From Halomonas getboli (GTDB taxonomy: Bacteria; Pseudomonadota; Gammaproteobacteria; Pseudomonadales; Halomonadaceae): a stretch of DNA of 64,000 bases. The DNA lies in the NCBI RefSeq assembly GCF_023094245.1, contig NZ_JALMEW010000001.1:860757-924756 (forward strand), given 5' to 3'. A program made the position numbers and the translations under genes. The notes beneath the pieces were generated by a model that had not been told where the DNA came from, ran no database searches, and saw only the letters and a program-made list of their open reading frames with translations. Below, piece after piece: positions 1 through 8,458 of this stretch (positions are counted from its first letter, which is position 1; each line of letters opens with the position of its first letter).

Positions 1-33
1 CGACAACCGCCTGGGCGTCGCCATCAGGCGACA

Positions 34-579
34 TCACTCGGGGCGAAAGTCGCGCCACGACGCCCCCTTGCCGCGCCCTCGCCCGCCGCCGCCGTAGCTG
101 CCCTGACGGATCAGCCCGAGCCGGGCGTAGGCATGGGTCAGGGCGATGGCCAGGGCGTCGGCGGCATCGGCCTGGGGCGTGCCGGAGAGGCCCAGGATGG
201 CGGTCACCATGTGCTGAACCTGGGCCTTGTCGGCCGCCCCGCCGCCGGTGACCGCCTGCTTGATCTGGCGCGGACCGTACTCGCTGACCGGCAGGCCGTG
301 ATTGGCCGCACAGACGATGGCGGTGCCCCGCGCCTGACCGAGCTTGAGTGCCGAGTCGGCGTTCTTCGACATGAACACCTGCTCGATGGCGAACTCGCCG
401 GGACCGTGCAGGCCGATCACCTCGCTGACCCCGGCATAGACCTGGGCCAGACGCTGGGCCAGATCGTCGCCGCGGGTGCGGATGCAGCCGCTGGTCACGT
501 ACTTCGGCCTGGGCTCGGTCACGTCCAGCACCCCGTAGCCGGTGATCCGCGAGCCCGGATCGATGCCCAGGATCAGCAT
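34..579 (-). CDS. ruvC: Crossover junction endodeoxyribonuclease RuvC
   Basis: RuvC resolves Holliday junctions by paired nicking, working with RuvAB in recombinational repair. The 181-residue protein opens with [15 protein letters not shown] and carries the four acidic catalytic residues at the positions known from E. coli: D7, E66 (in AIEQVF), D138 and D141 (in [11 protein letters not shown]). The C-terminal tail is Gly/Arg-rich. It is the third gene of an aspS-yebC-ruvC series on the minus strand, the usual gammaproteobacterial order, in which ruvA would follow. Only 33 bases lie beyond its stop, too few to see ruvA. The ribosome binding site is weak, but no better in-frame start exists upstream. 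Confidence 0.97.
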   Translation of the reverse strand: MLILGIDPGSRITGYGVLDVTEPRPKYVTSGCIRTRGDDLAQRLAQVYAGVSEVIGLHGPGEFAIEQVFMSKNADSALKLGQARGTAIVCAANHGLPVSEYGPRQIKQAVTGGGAADKAQVQHMVTAILGLSGTPQADAADALAIALTHAYARLGLIRQGSYGGGGRGRGKGASWRDFRPE

Positions 580-669
580 GTGCGTTCGCTCGTCGTGAAA
601 GGATTCGTCATCGTGCCGCTTATCGAGAATGTCATCATTGCCGGATCGAGAGCGCGTTGGTGTTCGGCT

Positions 670-1422
670 TCAATCATGCAGCTCTTCCAGAATGTCATCC
701 GAGAAGTCGGCATTGGTGTAAACATTCTGCACATCGTCCAGGTCCTCCAGCCGGTCGACCAGCTTGACGATACGCCGGCCGAGCTCGGCGTCGTCGATGC
801 GGCTGTAATTGTCCGGATAGCGCCCGACGTCGCTGGCCTCGGGGTCGATGCCCGCCGCTATCAGCGCATCCTTGACCGTACCGAAGGTATCCGGCGTGGT
901 GACGACCTCCAGGCGGCCATCCTCGAGGGCCTCGATGTTCTCGGGCTCGGCGGCCAGGGTCGCCTCCATGGCCGTCTCCTCGTCGACGCCTTGCGGCAGC
1001 GTCAGCCGCCCCTGCTTGTGGAACATGAAGGCCACGGAGCCGGAGGTGCCGAGATTGCCGCCGTGTTTGCCGAAGGCGTGTCGCACCTCGGAGACAGTTC
1101 GATTGCGGTTATCGGTCATGGCCTCGACCATCACCGCCACGCCTTCGGGGCCGTAGCCCTCGTAGACGACCTCTTCCATGGCGTCGCCGTCGGTGTTGCC
1201 GGCGCCGCGGTCCACCGCCCGCTGCACGGTGTCCTTGGGCATGTTGTTGCCGAGCGCCTTGTCCATGGCGGCGCGCAGGCGCGGGTTGTCCTCGGGGTCG
1301 CCGCCGCCCTGCCGCGCGGCCACGGTCAGCTCGCGGATCAGCTTGTTGAAGATCTTGCCGCGCCTGGCGTCCTGAGCCGCCTTGCGATGCTTGATATTGG
1401 ACCATTTGCTATGGCCGGCCAT
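670..1422 (-). CDS. yebC: YebC/PmpR family protein
   Basis: Member of the YebC/PmpR (TACO1-like) family, long annotated as DNA-binding regulators and more recently linked to translation of difficult sequences; the exact role here cannot be told from sequence. The 250-residue length is standard. It starts with the family signature MAGHSKWSNIKHRKAAQDA, followed by GKIFNKLIRELTVAARQGG and the NNMPKDTVQRAVDRG helix, and has an acidic C-terminus. It lies between aspS and ruvC on the same strand. A terminator-like hairpin and a palindromic repeat separate it from aspS, so it may have its own promoter. Confidence 0.95.
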   Translation of the reverse strand: MAGHSKWSNIKHRKAAQDARRGKIFNKLIRELTVAARQGGGDPEDNPRLRAAMDKALGNNMPKDTVQRAVDRGAGNTDGDAMEEVVYEGYGPEGVAVMVEAMTDNRNRTVSEVRHAFGKHGGNLGTSGSVAFMFHKQGRLTLPQGVDEETAMEATLAAEPENIEALEDGRLEVVTTPDTFGTVKDALIAAGIDPEASDVGRYPDNYSRIDDAELGRRIVKLVDRLEDLDDVQNVYTNADFSDDILEELHD

Positions 1423-1498
1423 ATTCCCTCCTTCGTGTCTCGTCGGTGAGTCAGGAAACCGGATTGAATCATCGGCCAGATGAGCTCTCCCGACGACC

Positions 1499-1575
1499 AG
1501 CCTTCACGAGGACGCGGTAAACCCTTCCCTGGGCGCTTCTTTTGACATCCATGTCAAAAGAACCTCGCTTCGGCT
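1499..1575. repeat. Palindromic intergenic repeat, copy A
   Basis: A ~77-bp repeat in the aspS-yebC spacer. The reverse complement of 35963-36041 aligns with it along its length with scattered substitutions. The centre is a perfect 10-bp stem, CTTTTGACAT (1539-1548), with a CC loop and ATGTCAAAAG (1551-1560). The outer ends (1499-1511 and 1563-1575) are imperfect inverted repeats. It has no coding capacity. This looks like a small non-autonomous (MITE/REP-like) element, an inference from structure and copy number. Confidence 0.7.
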
Positions 1576-1620
1576 GGTCCTCGGTGCTCAGGTCGAGTGT
1601 TGGAGCCATATCACCCCCAG

Positions 1621-1653
1621 AAACGACACCGGCGCCACAAGGGGCGCCGGTGC
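1621..1653 (-). terminator. Terminator-like hairpin after aspS
   Basis: Perfect 10-bp stem CACCGGCGCC (1627-1636) / GGCGCCGGTG (1643-1652) with a 6-nt loop, just downstream of the aspS stop. On the minus strand it is followed by TCGTTT, a weak U-tract, so termination is probably partial. Confidence 0.6.
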
Positions 1654-1673
1654 GTTGACGGAAGACTCGCCGC

Positions 1674-3467
1674 TTATTCGGCGGTGCCCTCTTCTGCCTT
1701 TTCCGCCTTGGCCTTCTGGCGCAGGCGAATGTTGAGCTCCTTGAGCTGCTCGCCGCTGACCTCGCCCGGGGCATCGGTCATCAGGCAGGCCGCGCTCTGG
1801 GTCTTCGGAAAGGCGATCACCTCACGGATGGTGCGGGCACCGCTCATCAGCATCACCAGACGGTCGAGGCCGAAGGCCAGGCCACCGTGGGGCGGCGCGC
1901 CGTACTGCAGGGCGTCGAGCAGGAAGCCGAATTTCTCGCGGGCCTCTTCCTGGCCGATGCCGAGCAGCTCGAGCACGCTCTGCTGCATGGCCTGGTCGTG
2001 GATACGGATCGAGCCGCCGCCCAGCTCGGTGCCGTTGAGCACCATGTCGTAGGCGCGGGACAGCGCCTCGGCCGGGTTGGCCTTGAGCGTTTCCACGTCG
2101 CAGGAAGGCGCGGTGAACGGGTGGTGCAGGGCCTGCAGGCGGGCGCTGCCGTCGTCCTCGAACATCGGGAAGTCGACCACCCACAGCGGCGACCACTCGG
2201 CGGTGTAGAGGTCGAGGTCCTCGCCCAGCTTGACGCGCAGCGCGCCCAGCGCCTCGTTGACGATGGTGGCCTTGTCCGCGCCGAAGAAGATGATGTCGCC
2301 GTCCTCGGCGCCGACGCGATCCAGCAGCTGCTCGACCACGCCTTCCATGAACTTGACGATCGGCGACTGCAGGCCCTCGAGACCCTTGGCACGCTCGTTG
2401 ACCTTGATCCAGGCCAGGCCACGGGCGCCATAGATGCCGACGAACTTGGTGTACTCGTCGATCTCCTTGCGGCTCAGGCTCGCACCGCCCTTGACCTTGA
2501 GCGCGGCCACGCGGCCGTCATCGGCATTGGCCGGGCCGGAGAACACCTTGAAGTCCACGTCCTTCATCAGGTCGTCGACGTCGGTCAGCTCGAGCGGGAT
2601 GCGCAGGTCCGGCTTGTCGGAGCCGAAGCGCTGCATGGCCTCGGCATAGGGCATGCGCGGGAATGCCGGCAGCTCGACGTCCAGCACGTCCTTGAACAGG
2701 TTGCGCACCATGTTCTCGGTGATCGACATGATGTCCTCTTCCTCGACGAAGGAGGCCTCGAGGTCGATCTGGGTGAATTCGGGCTGGCGGTCGGCGCGCA
2801 GGTCCTCGTCGCGGAAGCACTTGGCGATCTGGTAGTAGCGATCGAAGCCGGACACCATCAGCAGCTGCTTGAACAGCTGCGGTGACTGCGGCAGCGCGAA
2901 GAAGCTGCCCGCATGGGTGCGGCTCGGCACCAGATAGTCACGGGCGCCTTCCGGGGTGGCGCGGGTCAGGATCGGCGTCTCGATGTCGAGGAAGCCCTGC
3001 CCCTCGAGGTAGGCACGCACGCTGTGGGAGATGCGCGAGCGAAGGCGCAGCTTCTCGATCATCTCCGGGCGGCGCAGGTCGATGTAGCGATGCTTGAGGC
3101 GCACTTCCTCGCCGACCTTGCCGTGCTCGTCGAGCTGGAACGGCGGGGTGGCGGCGGTGTTGAGGACCTCCACGTCCTTGGCCAGCACCTCGATCAGGCC
3201 GGTCGGCATGTTCGGGTTCTGGGTGCCCTCCGGGCGCAGACGCACGCGGCCGCTGATGCGCAGCACGTATTCGCTGCGGGCGCGGTCGGCATTGGCGAAG
3301 GCCTCGGCGGTGTCGGGGTCGACCACGACCTGGGCGATGCCGTCCCGGTCGCGCATGTCGAGGAAGATGACCCCGCCATGGTCACGGCGGCGATGGACCC
3401 AGCCGCACAGGGTGACCGTCTGATCCACCATGGTCTCGTTCAGCTGGCCGCAATAATGGCTGCGCAT
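1674..3467 (-). CDS. aspS: Aspartate--tRNA ligase, probably non-discriminating (Asp/Asn)
   Basis: Class IIb aminoacyl-tRNA synthetase charging tRNA-Asp. At 597 residues it is the long bacterial form with a GAD insertion. Motif 2 is seen in [18 protein letters not shown] and motif 3 in [13 protein letters not shown] near the C-terminus. The N-terminal anticodon-binding domain reads [12 protein letters not shown] with His at residue 30. That matches the Pseudomonas aeruginosa enzyme, where the equivalent His marks a non-discriminating AspRS that also makes Asp-tRNA-Asn for GatCAB; E. coli has Leu there. The non-discriminating call is inferred from this position and the overall Pseudomonas-like sequence. 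First gene of the aspS-yebC-ruvC series. Confidence 0.97.
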   Translation of the reverse strand: MRSHYCGQLNETMVDQTVTLCGWVHRRRDHGGVIFLDMRDRDGIAQVVVDPDTAEAFANADRARSEYVLRISGRVRLRPEGTQNPNMPTGLIEVLAKDVEVLNTAATPPFQLDEHGKVGEEVRLKHRYIDLRRPEMIEKLRLRSRISHSVRAYLEGQGFLDIETPILTRATPEGARDYLVPSRTHAGSFFALPQSPQLFKQLLMVSGFDRYYQIAKCFRDEDLRADRQPEFTQIDLEASFVEEEDIMSITENMVRNLFKDVLDVELPAFPRMPYAEAMQRFGSDKPDLRIPLELTDVDDLMKDVDFKVFSGPANADDGRVAALKVKGGASLSRKEIDEYTKFVGIYGARGLAWIKVNERAKGLEGLQSPIVKFMEGVVEQLLDRVGAEDGDIIFFGADKATIVNEALGALRVKLGEDLDLYTAEWSPLWVVDFPMFEDDGSARLQALHHPFTAPSCDVETLKANPAEALSRAYDMVLNGTELGGGSIRIHDQAMQQSVLELLGIGQEEAREKFGFLLDALQYGAPPHGGLAFGLDRLVMLMSGARTIREVIAFPKTQSAACLMTDAPGEVSGEQLKELNIRLRQKAKAEKAEEGTAE

Positions 3468-3518
3468 GTCGTATCCTGTTCTGTTGCGTGAAATGGGGTA
3501 AGGAGGCGACGACCGCGG

Positions 3519-3752
3519 TCAGGCCGCCGACCCGGATGTCTCGCCGCCGCCGGCCAGGTTCTTCTTGCTGCCCGACTTGAAGTCGGTCTCGTACCAGCCG
3601 CTGCCCGCCAGGCGGAAGCCCGCCGCGGAGACCAGACGGTCGAGCTCGGCCTGGTCGCAGGCCGGGCAGTCGGTCAGCGGCGCGGCACCGATCTTCTGCA
3701 GCTTCTCCAGGCGATGGCCACAGGCCTTGCACTCGTATTCGTAGATGGGCAT
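3519..3752 (-). CDS. FmdB-family zinc ribbon protein
   Basis: A 77-residue protein of the FmdB/CxxC_CxxC_SSSS family. It starts MPIYEYECKACGHRLEKLQ and has two Cys pairs, CKAC near residue 8 and CPAC near 30, expected to bind one zinc ion. The tail, GSGWYETDFKSGSKK, is the usual family end. No biochemical function is firmly known. The start at 3752 is preferred because GGGAG sits just upstream; the frame stays open further but encodes no family sequence. It lies upstream of aspS on the same strand, 51 bp away, a common arrangement in proteobacteria that suggests co-transcription. Confidence 0.9.
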   Translation of the reverse strand: MPIYEYECKACGHRLEKLQKIGAAPLTDCPACDQAELDRLVSAAGFRLAGSGWYETDFKSGSKKNLAGGGETSGSAA

Positions 3753-3943
3753 GGTTCGATATCTCCCGGTAACGACGTCCCAGAGGGCGATGCGGGCCAA
3801 CCATGCCCGCGACACGTTCTGCGATATAGGGTCGGGCGGCGAAAATTCCAACCAGGCCTGCCCTGAAAGCCCGCTATTATAGCCTGCCGCCGGGCCCCAG
3901 GCCCAGCCCCGCAGCGACGTCTCCAACCACAAGGAAGACCGCC

Positions 3944-4876
3944 ATGCATGCCGTGATTCTCGACGCCGCCAGCCTCGGCGACGATATCGATCTGACGCCG
4001 ATCCGCGAGCAGGTCTCTCGCCTCGATGTCCACGACTTCACCGAGCGCGACGAGGCCGTCGCCCGGCTCGCGGGCGCCGAGGTCGCCATCGTCAACAAGG
4101 TGGTGCTCGATGCCGAGGCCCTGGCCGCCCTGCCCGACCTCAGGCTGATCTGCGTGCTGGCCACCGGGACCAACAACATCGCCATGGACGAGGCCGAGCG
4201 CCGCGGCATCGTGGTGCGCAACGTCGCCGCCTACGGCACCGCCAGCGTGGCGCAGCACACGATGATGCAGCTGCTGGCCCTGGCCGGGCGGCTGCGGCGC
4301 TATCAGCGCGACGTGGCCGAGGGCCGCTGGGGCGAAAGCCCCTTCTTCTGCCTGATGGATCACACCACCCTGCAGCTCGAGGGCAAGCGGCTGGTCATCG
4401 TCGGCCAGGGCGAGCTCGGCACCCGGGTCGGCGAACTCGCCGGCGCCTTTGGCATGGACGTCGTCTTCGCCGCCCGCCCCGGCGCCGAGCAGGATGCGCG
4501 CCCGACGCTGGCCGAGCTCGCCCCCACCGCCGATGCCATCAGCCTGCACTGTCCGCTCACCGAGGCCAGCCGCCACCTGATCGACACCGACCTGCTGGCG
4601 ACGCTCAAGCCCTCGGCGCTGGTGGTCAACTGCGCCCGCGGCGGCATGATTGACGAGATCGCCGCGCTCGAGGCCCTGCGCGAGGGCCGGATCGGCGGCC
4701 TGGCCGTCGACGTGCTGCCCGAGGAGCCGCCGCGCGACGGCCATCCGCTGATCGACGCCCTGAGCGAGCCGCTCAACCTGATCGTGACGCCCCACAGCGC
4801 CTGGATCAGCCCCGAGGCTCGCCAGCGCATCGTCCAGCTCACCGCCGACAACCTGAGTCGCCCCATCCGCGACTGA
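3944..4876 (+). CDS. D-2-hydroxyacid dehydrogenase (hydroxypyruvate reductase-like)
   Basis: NAD(P)-dependent D-2-hydroxyacid dehydrogenase of 310 residues, closest in appearance to glycerate dehydrogenase/hydroxypyruvate reductase (HprA). The Rossmann motif is GQGELGTRVG. The catalytic triad is visible as Arg in NCARGGMIDE, Glu in VLPEEPPRDGHPL and His in TPHSAWIS. AAGGAAG precedes the ATG at good spacing. The substrate is not settled by sequence; hydroxypyruvate or glyoxylate is the best guess. A ribokinase and a nucleoside hydrolase follow on the same strand after about 150 bp. Confidence 0.9.
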   Translation: MHAVILDAASLGDDIDLTPIREQVSRLDVHDFTERDEAVARLAGAEVAIVNKVVLDAEALAALPDLRLICVLATGTNNIAMDEAERRGIVVRNVAAYGTASVAQHTMMQLLALAGRLRRYQRDVAEGRWGESPFFCLMDHTTLQLEGKRLVIVGQGELGTRVGELAGAFGMDVVFAARPGAEQDARPTLAELAPTADAISLHCPLTEASRHLIDTDLLATLKPSALVVNCARGGMIDEIAALEALREGRIGGLAVDVLPEEPPRDGHPLIDALSEPLNLIVTPHSAWISPEARQRIVQLTADNLSRPIRD

Positions 4877-4878
4877 AA

Positions 4879-4933
4879 ACCGTTATTCCGTCAGGCTTGA
4901 GCTTGGCGGCTGAGGAAATAGATAACGGTATAA
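4879..4933. repeat. Inverted repeat with 14-mer AGATAACGGTATAA (copy 1 of 3)
   Basis: The 14-mer AGATAACGGTATAA occupies 4920-4933 and recurs exactly at 15199-15212 and 42231-42244. Here its ATAACGGT core (4922-4929) is matched by the inverted ACCGTTAT at 4879-4886, giving an 8-bp stem with a 35-nt loop. It lies between the hydroxyacid dehydrogenase stop and the ribokinase start. The role is unknown; its TATAA end resembles a -10 box, but no -35 is convincing. Confidence 0.55.
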
Positions 4934-5032
4934 AGTCGATATCGGGTCGCTACCCGGCTTGCGAAGGTCGTCTTGGCCCCCGATACTCTCGCCGGTATCG
5001 CTTTCACCCAAGCCTCTCATCCGGACGACGGC

Positions 5033-5947
5033 ATGCTGCACAATTTCGGGTCGATCAATCTCGACCATATCTATCGCGTTCCCCACCTGGTCACGCCCGG
5101 CGAAACCCTCACCAGCCATGGCTATCGCGTCGGGCTCGGCGGCAAGGGCGCCAACCAGTCGCTGGCCATGGCTCGCGCCGGCGGCCAGGTACGCCACTGG
5201 GGCCGACTCGGCCGCCAGGACGCCTGGGCCCGCAACCTGCTCGAGGCGTCCGGCGTCGACGTCGGCAGCGTCGAGCTGGTCGACGAACCCAGCGGGCACG
5301 CCATCATCCAGGTCGACGATGCCGGTGAGAACGCCATCCTGCTGTTCCCCGGCGCCAATCACGGTTTCACCGAGGCGGCGCTGGACACCCGGCTGGCCGA
5401 GGCCGCGCCCGGCGACTGGCTGCTGGCCCAGAACGAATGCATCGCCCTGCCCTACCTGTTCGAGGCGGCGCGCGAGCGCGGGCTGCATATCGCCTTCAAT
5501 CCGGCACCGATGACCGCCGATGCCGCCGAGCTGCCGCTGGAGGCCTGCCGGCTGCTGTTCGTCAATCGCAGCGAGGCGGAAATGCTCACCGGCCTGCCTG
5601 CCGGCAGCGCGGCCTCCGCCCTGCTCGACGCACTGGCCGAGCGTCTGCCCACCACCGAGACCGTGCTGACCCTGGGCGGCGACGGCGCCTGGTATCAGGT
5701 CGGCGAGACGCGCCACTTCCAGCCGCCGATGCCGGTCACGCCGGTCGACACCACCGCCGCCGGCGACACCTTCATCGGCTACTATCTGGCGGCGCTGCAG
5801 GACGGCCAAGGCCCCGAGGCATGCCTGGAACGGGCCGCCGCGGCCGCCGCCCTCGGCGTGCAGCGCTCCGGTGCGGCCGAAAGCATCCCCGAGGCCGCCG
5901 AGGTGGCCCGGTGGCAGCGCCAGACCCAGACCCCGAACACTCCCTGA
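5033..5947 (+). CDS. rbsK: Ribokinase (PfkB family)
   Basis: Sugar kinase of the PfkB family, predicted to phosphorylate D-ribose to ribose 5-phosphate. The substrate-binding motif GGKGANQSLAMARAGG is near residue 33 and the C-terminal anion-hole/catalytic motif is DTTAAGDTFIGYYLAAL. The ATG at 5033 is chosen because family homology begins at MLHNFGSINLDHIYRV; an in-frame TTG at 4973 would add 20 unrelated residues. This gives 304 residues, normal for ribokinase. The nucleoside hydrolase starts 19 bp after its stop, so ribose released from nucleosides is the likely substrate. Confidence 0.92.
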   Translation: MLHNFGSINLDHIYRVPHLVTPGETLTSHGYRVGLGGKGANQSLAMARAGGQVRHWGRLGRQDAWARNLLEASGVDVGSVELVDEPSGHAIIQVDDAGENAILLFPGANHGFTEAALDTRLAEAAPGDWLLAQNECIALPYLFEAARERGLHIAFNPAPMTADAAELPLEACRLLFVNRSEAEMLTGLPAGSAASALLDALAERLPTTETVLTLGGDGAWYQVGETRHFQPPMPVTPVDTTAAGDTFIGYYLAALQDGQGPEACLERAAAAAALGVQRSGAAESIPEAAEVARWQRQTQTPNTP

Positions 5948-5966
5948 ACCGACCGCCGAGGACGCC

Positions 5967-6908
5967 ATGTCTGAACCGATCATCTTCGATACCGATCCGG
6001 GCGTCGACGACGCCCAGGCCATCGCCATCGCCCTGCGCCATCCCGACATCGAGCTGCTGGGCATGACCACCACCTTCGGCAACGTCGACGTGGAGACCGC
6101 CACCCACAACGCGCTGCTGCTGTCCGAGCTGGCCGGCCAGCGCATCCCGGTGGCCCAGGGCGCGGCGGTGTCGATGGTCAAGCCGCGTCATCCGGCGCCG
6201 GCGCACATCCACGGCGCCAACGGCCTCGGCGACATCGACCTGCCCGCGGTGACCGGCCAGGCCGACGCCCGCAATGCCGCGCAGTTCATCGTCGATACCG
6301 TCAACGCCCGCCCCGGCGAGGTGTCGCTGGTGGCCGTGGGGCCGCTCGGCAACCTGGCCGCGGCGCTGCAGATCGACCCGAGCATCACCGAGCGGGTCAA
6401 GCGCGTGGTAGTGATGGGCGGCTCGATCAAGGAAGGCGGCAACGTCACCCCGGTGGCCGAGGCCAACATCTTCAACGACCCCCACGCCGCCCAGCGGGTG
6501 CTGACCGCCGGCTGGCCGCTGACCCTGGTCGGTCTGGACGTCACCCACCGCTGCGTGCTGGCCCCGCAGCACATGGAACGCATCGCCGCCGGCCAGGGTG
6601 CGCTGGGCGAGGTGCTCGCCGGCAGCTACGCCTTCTACCGCGAGTTCTACCAGGGCGCGCTGGGCATCGACGGCTGCTGCCCGCACGACAGCCTGGCCCT
6701 GGCCTGGCTGGTGCGCCCGGAGCTGTTCACCGTCGCCAGCGGCCATCTCAACGTGGCCACCGAAGGCCCGGCGGAGGGCCAGACCCTGTTCGCGCCCGAG
6801 GGGCGCGAGTTCATCGCCCCGCGCTGGTCGCAGACGCCGCTGGCCGACGTCTGCCTGGGCGTCGACGGCGAGGCCGTGGTCGAGTGGATCACCGAGACCC
6901 TCGCCTGA
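5967..6908 (+). CDS. Inosine/uridine-preferring nucleoside hydrolase
   Basis: Hydrolyses the N-glycosidic bond of ribonucleosides to give free base and ribose. The 313-residue protein has the family calcium-site signature DTDPGVDDAQAIAIAL at its N-terminus and the active-site His in CCPHDSLALAWL. The ATG at 5967 is preferred because the signature starts four residues later; an earlier in-frame ATG only adds read-through from the ribokinase 3' end. It forms a two-gene salvage operon with ribokinase and is closed by a strong terminator. Base preference cannot be read from sequence. Confidence 0.93.
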   Translation: MSEPIIFDTDPGVDDAQAIAIALRHPDIELLGMTTTFGNVDVETATHNALLLSELAGQRIPVAQGAAVSMVKPRHPAPAHIHGANGLGDIDLPAVTGQADARNAAQFIVDTVNARPGEVSLVAVGPLGNLAAALQIDPSITERVKRVVVMGGSIKEGGNVTPVAEANIFNDPHAAQRVLTAGWPLTLVGLDVTHRCVLAPQHMERIAAGQGALGEVLAGSYAFYREFYQGALGIDGCCPHDSLALAWLVRPELFTVASGHLNVATEGPAEGQTLFAPEGREFIAPRWSQTPLADVCLGVDGEAVVEWITETLA

Positions 6909-6937
6909 TGCAGCGAGCATCGCGAAGCAGAACGACA

Positions 6938-6966
6938 CCGCCGGCCCACTGGGCCGGCGGTTTTCG
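6938..6966 (+). terminator. Rho-independent terminator after nucleoside hydrolase
   Basis: Perfect 10-bp stem CCGCCGGCCC (6938-6947) / GGGCCGGCGG (6951-6960), loop ACT, followed on the plus strand by TTTTCGTT. It ends the ribokinase-nucleoside hydrolase operon. Confidence 0.88.
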
Positions 6967-6996
6967 TTGGCGTGCCGTGTCGCGCTCGTGCCAGCG

Positions 6997-7278
6997 TCAG
7001 CCGGTGATGAAGTCGTCGGGCGCCTCGCCTTCCGCCAGCGTGATCTGCTCGGTCTCGACGCTCGTGACCTCGGCGTTCGGCGGCCCCTGCCACAGCCAGG
7101 CCGCCACGGCCTCGACGTCTTCCCGCGCCCCGCACAGCAGCACCTCCACGCGCCCGTCGACGAGATTGATGGCGTAGCCGGTCACCCCGGCCTGCCTCGC
7201 GCGTTCCTGGGTGGAGCGGCGATACCAGACGCCCTGGACGCGGCCGCTGACGCGCGCCTTGATGGCATGAGCTTCCAT
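6997..7278 (-). CDS. acyP: Acylphosphatase
   Basis: Small enzyme (93 residues) hydrolysing acyl phosphates. The acylphosphatase fold signature VSGRVQGVWYRRSTQERA supplies the phosphate-binding Arg, and GYAINLVDGRVEVLLCG supplies the catalytic Asn. AAAGGAGA precedes the ATG. It is transcribed towards the nucleoside hydrolase and divergently from the leucine dehydrogenase-like gene, so it is probably monocistronic. Confidence 0.93.
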   Translation of the reverse strand: MEAHAIKARVSGRVQGVWYRRSTQERARQAGVTGYAINLVDGRVEVLLCGAREDVEAVAAWLWQGPPNAEVTSVETEQITLAEGEAPDDFITG

Positions 7279-7408
7279 ACGACGTCTCCTTTCGTGAGCG
7301 GTTGGCGGTGTCGATGTCCTAATCTACAGGGTGACACCGGCGCTGCCGCGGCCACAAGCCTCGCGGCGCCGCCTCGCCGTCCCGGTTTCCTCACAAGGGA
7401 GACGCCTC

Positions 7409-8449
7409 ATGCCGGTCTTCGATCATCCCGACTTCGACCACCATCAGCAGGTCATTCACGGCTGCGACGCCGCCAGCGGCCTGCGTGCCATCATCGCCAT
7501 CCACGACACCACGCGAGGCCCCGCGCTCGGCGGGCTGCGCATCTATCCCTACGCCAGCGAGGCCGACGCTCTCACCGACGTACTGCGGCTCTCCCGCGGC
7601 ATGACCTACAAGTCGGCGCTGGCCGATCTGCCACTGGGCGGGGGCAAGGCGGTGATCATCGCCGACCCGCACCGCGACAAGACGCCCGAGCTGCTGCATG
7701 CCATGGGCCGTCTGATCGATTCACTGGTGGGCCGCTATATCACCGCCGAGGATTCGGGCTCCGACGAGGCGGACATGCGTGTCATCGCCGAGGTCACCGA
7801 ACACGTCAGCGGGCTCGGCCGCGATGGCGCCTCCGGCGATCCCTCTCCCTGGACCGCCCTCGGCGTCTTTCATGCCATGCAGAGCGCCGTCTACCACGGC
7901 CTCGGCCGGGCGGAATCCGAGGATCAGTTCGCCGGCCTGCGCATCGCCATTCAGGGTGTCGGTCACGTCGGCGCCTCCCTGGCCCGGCGTCTCCACGATG
8001 CCGGCGCCGGGCTGGTGCTGGCAGACGTCGACCGCGACGCCGCGGCCCGGCTGGCCGGGGAGCTCGACGCCAGGATCGTGGCGCCCGAGGCCATCGTCGA
8101 TGCCGAGGTCGACGTCTTCGCCCCCTGTGCCATGGGCGCGGCGCTGACGCCGGAGGTGGTCAGGCGCCTGAAGGCGCGGGTGGTATGCGGCGCAGCCAAC
8201 AATCAGCTGGCCAGCCCCGAGGTGGCGGATCGGCTGCGCGATCGCGGTATCCTCTACACGCCCGACTACGTGGCCAACGCCGGCGGCGTGATAGAGATCG
8301 CCTGGCAGCGCCGCGAGGCGGTGACGGCGCATATCGCCAGGATCGGCACGACCCTCGACGAGATCTTCGCCAGGGCCGCCCAGGAGGGCCGCAGCCCGGC
8401 GCTGGTCGCCGACGACCTGGCCCGGGAGCGCTTCGAGACCGCCGGCTGA
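7409..8449 (+). CDS. Leucine dehydrogenase-like Glu/Leu/Phe/Val dehydrogenase
   Basis: NAD-dependent oxidative deaminase of the Glu/Leu/Phe/Val dehydrogenase family, 346 residues. The N-terminal domain shows RGPALGGLR and MTYKSALADLPLGGGKAVI with the catalytic Lys. The C-terminal Rossmann domain has QGVGHVGASLA and ends in NAGGVIEIAW. The length and GLRAIIAIHDTTRGPALGG resemble leucine dehydrogenase more than glutamate dehydrogenase, but phenylalanine or valine activity cannot be excluded. AAGGGAGA precedes the chosen ATG. It converges with the BrkB-family gene, with only 9 bp between stops. Confidence 0.88.
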   Translation: MPVFDHPDFDHHQQVIHGCDAASGLRAIIAIHDTTRGPALGGLRIYPYASEADALTDVLRLSRGMTYKSALADLPLGGGKAVIIADPHRDKTPELLHAMGRLIDSLVGRYITAEDSGSDEADMRVIAEVTEHVSGLGRDGASGDPSPWTALGVFHAMQSAVYHGLGRAESEDQFAGLRIAIQGVGHVGASLARRLHDAGAGLVLADVDRDAAARLAGELDARIVAPEAIVDAEVDVFAPCAMGAALTPEVVRRLKARVVCGAANNQLASPEVADRLRDRGILYTPDYVANAGGVIEIAWQRREAVTAHIARIGTTLDEIFARAAQEGRSPALVADDLARERFETAG

Positions 8450-8458
8450 GGCTCAGCG

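Noticed and set aside
1-33. Possible start of ruvA
   Set aside because: An ATG overlaps the ruvC stop, but the few codons visible do not resemble the RuvA N-terminus, and 33 bases are too few.
1469-1774. 101-codon frame over the aspS 3' end and the palindromic repeat
   Set aside because: Most of it is the 3' end of aspS in another frame plus repeat sequence; no ribosome binding site or family match.
4929-4934. TATAAA at the end of the 14-mer as a ribokinase -10 box
   Set aside because: No -35 at 16-18 bp, and the other two copies of the 14-mer point into gene ends rather than starts.
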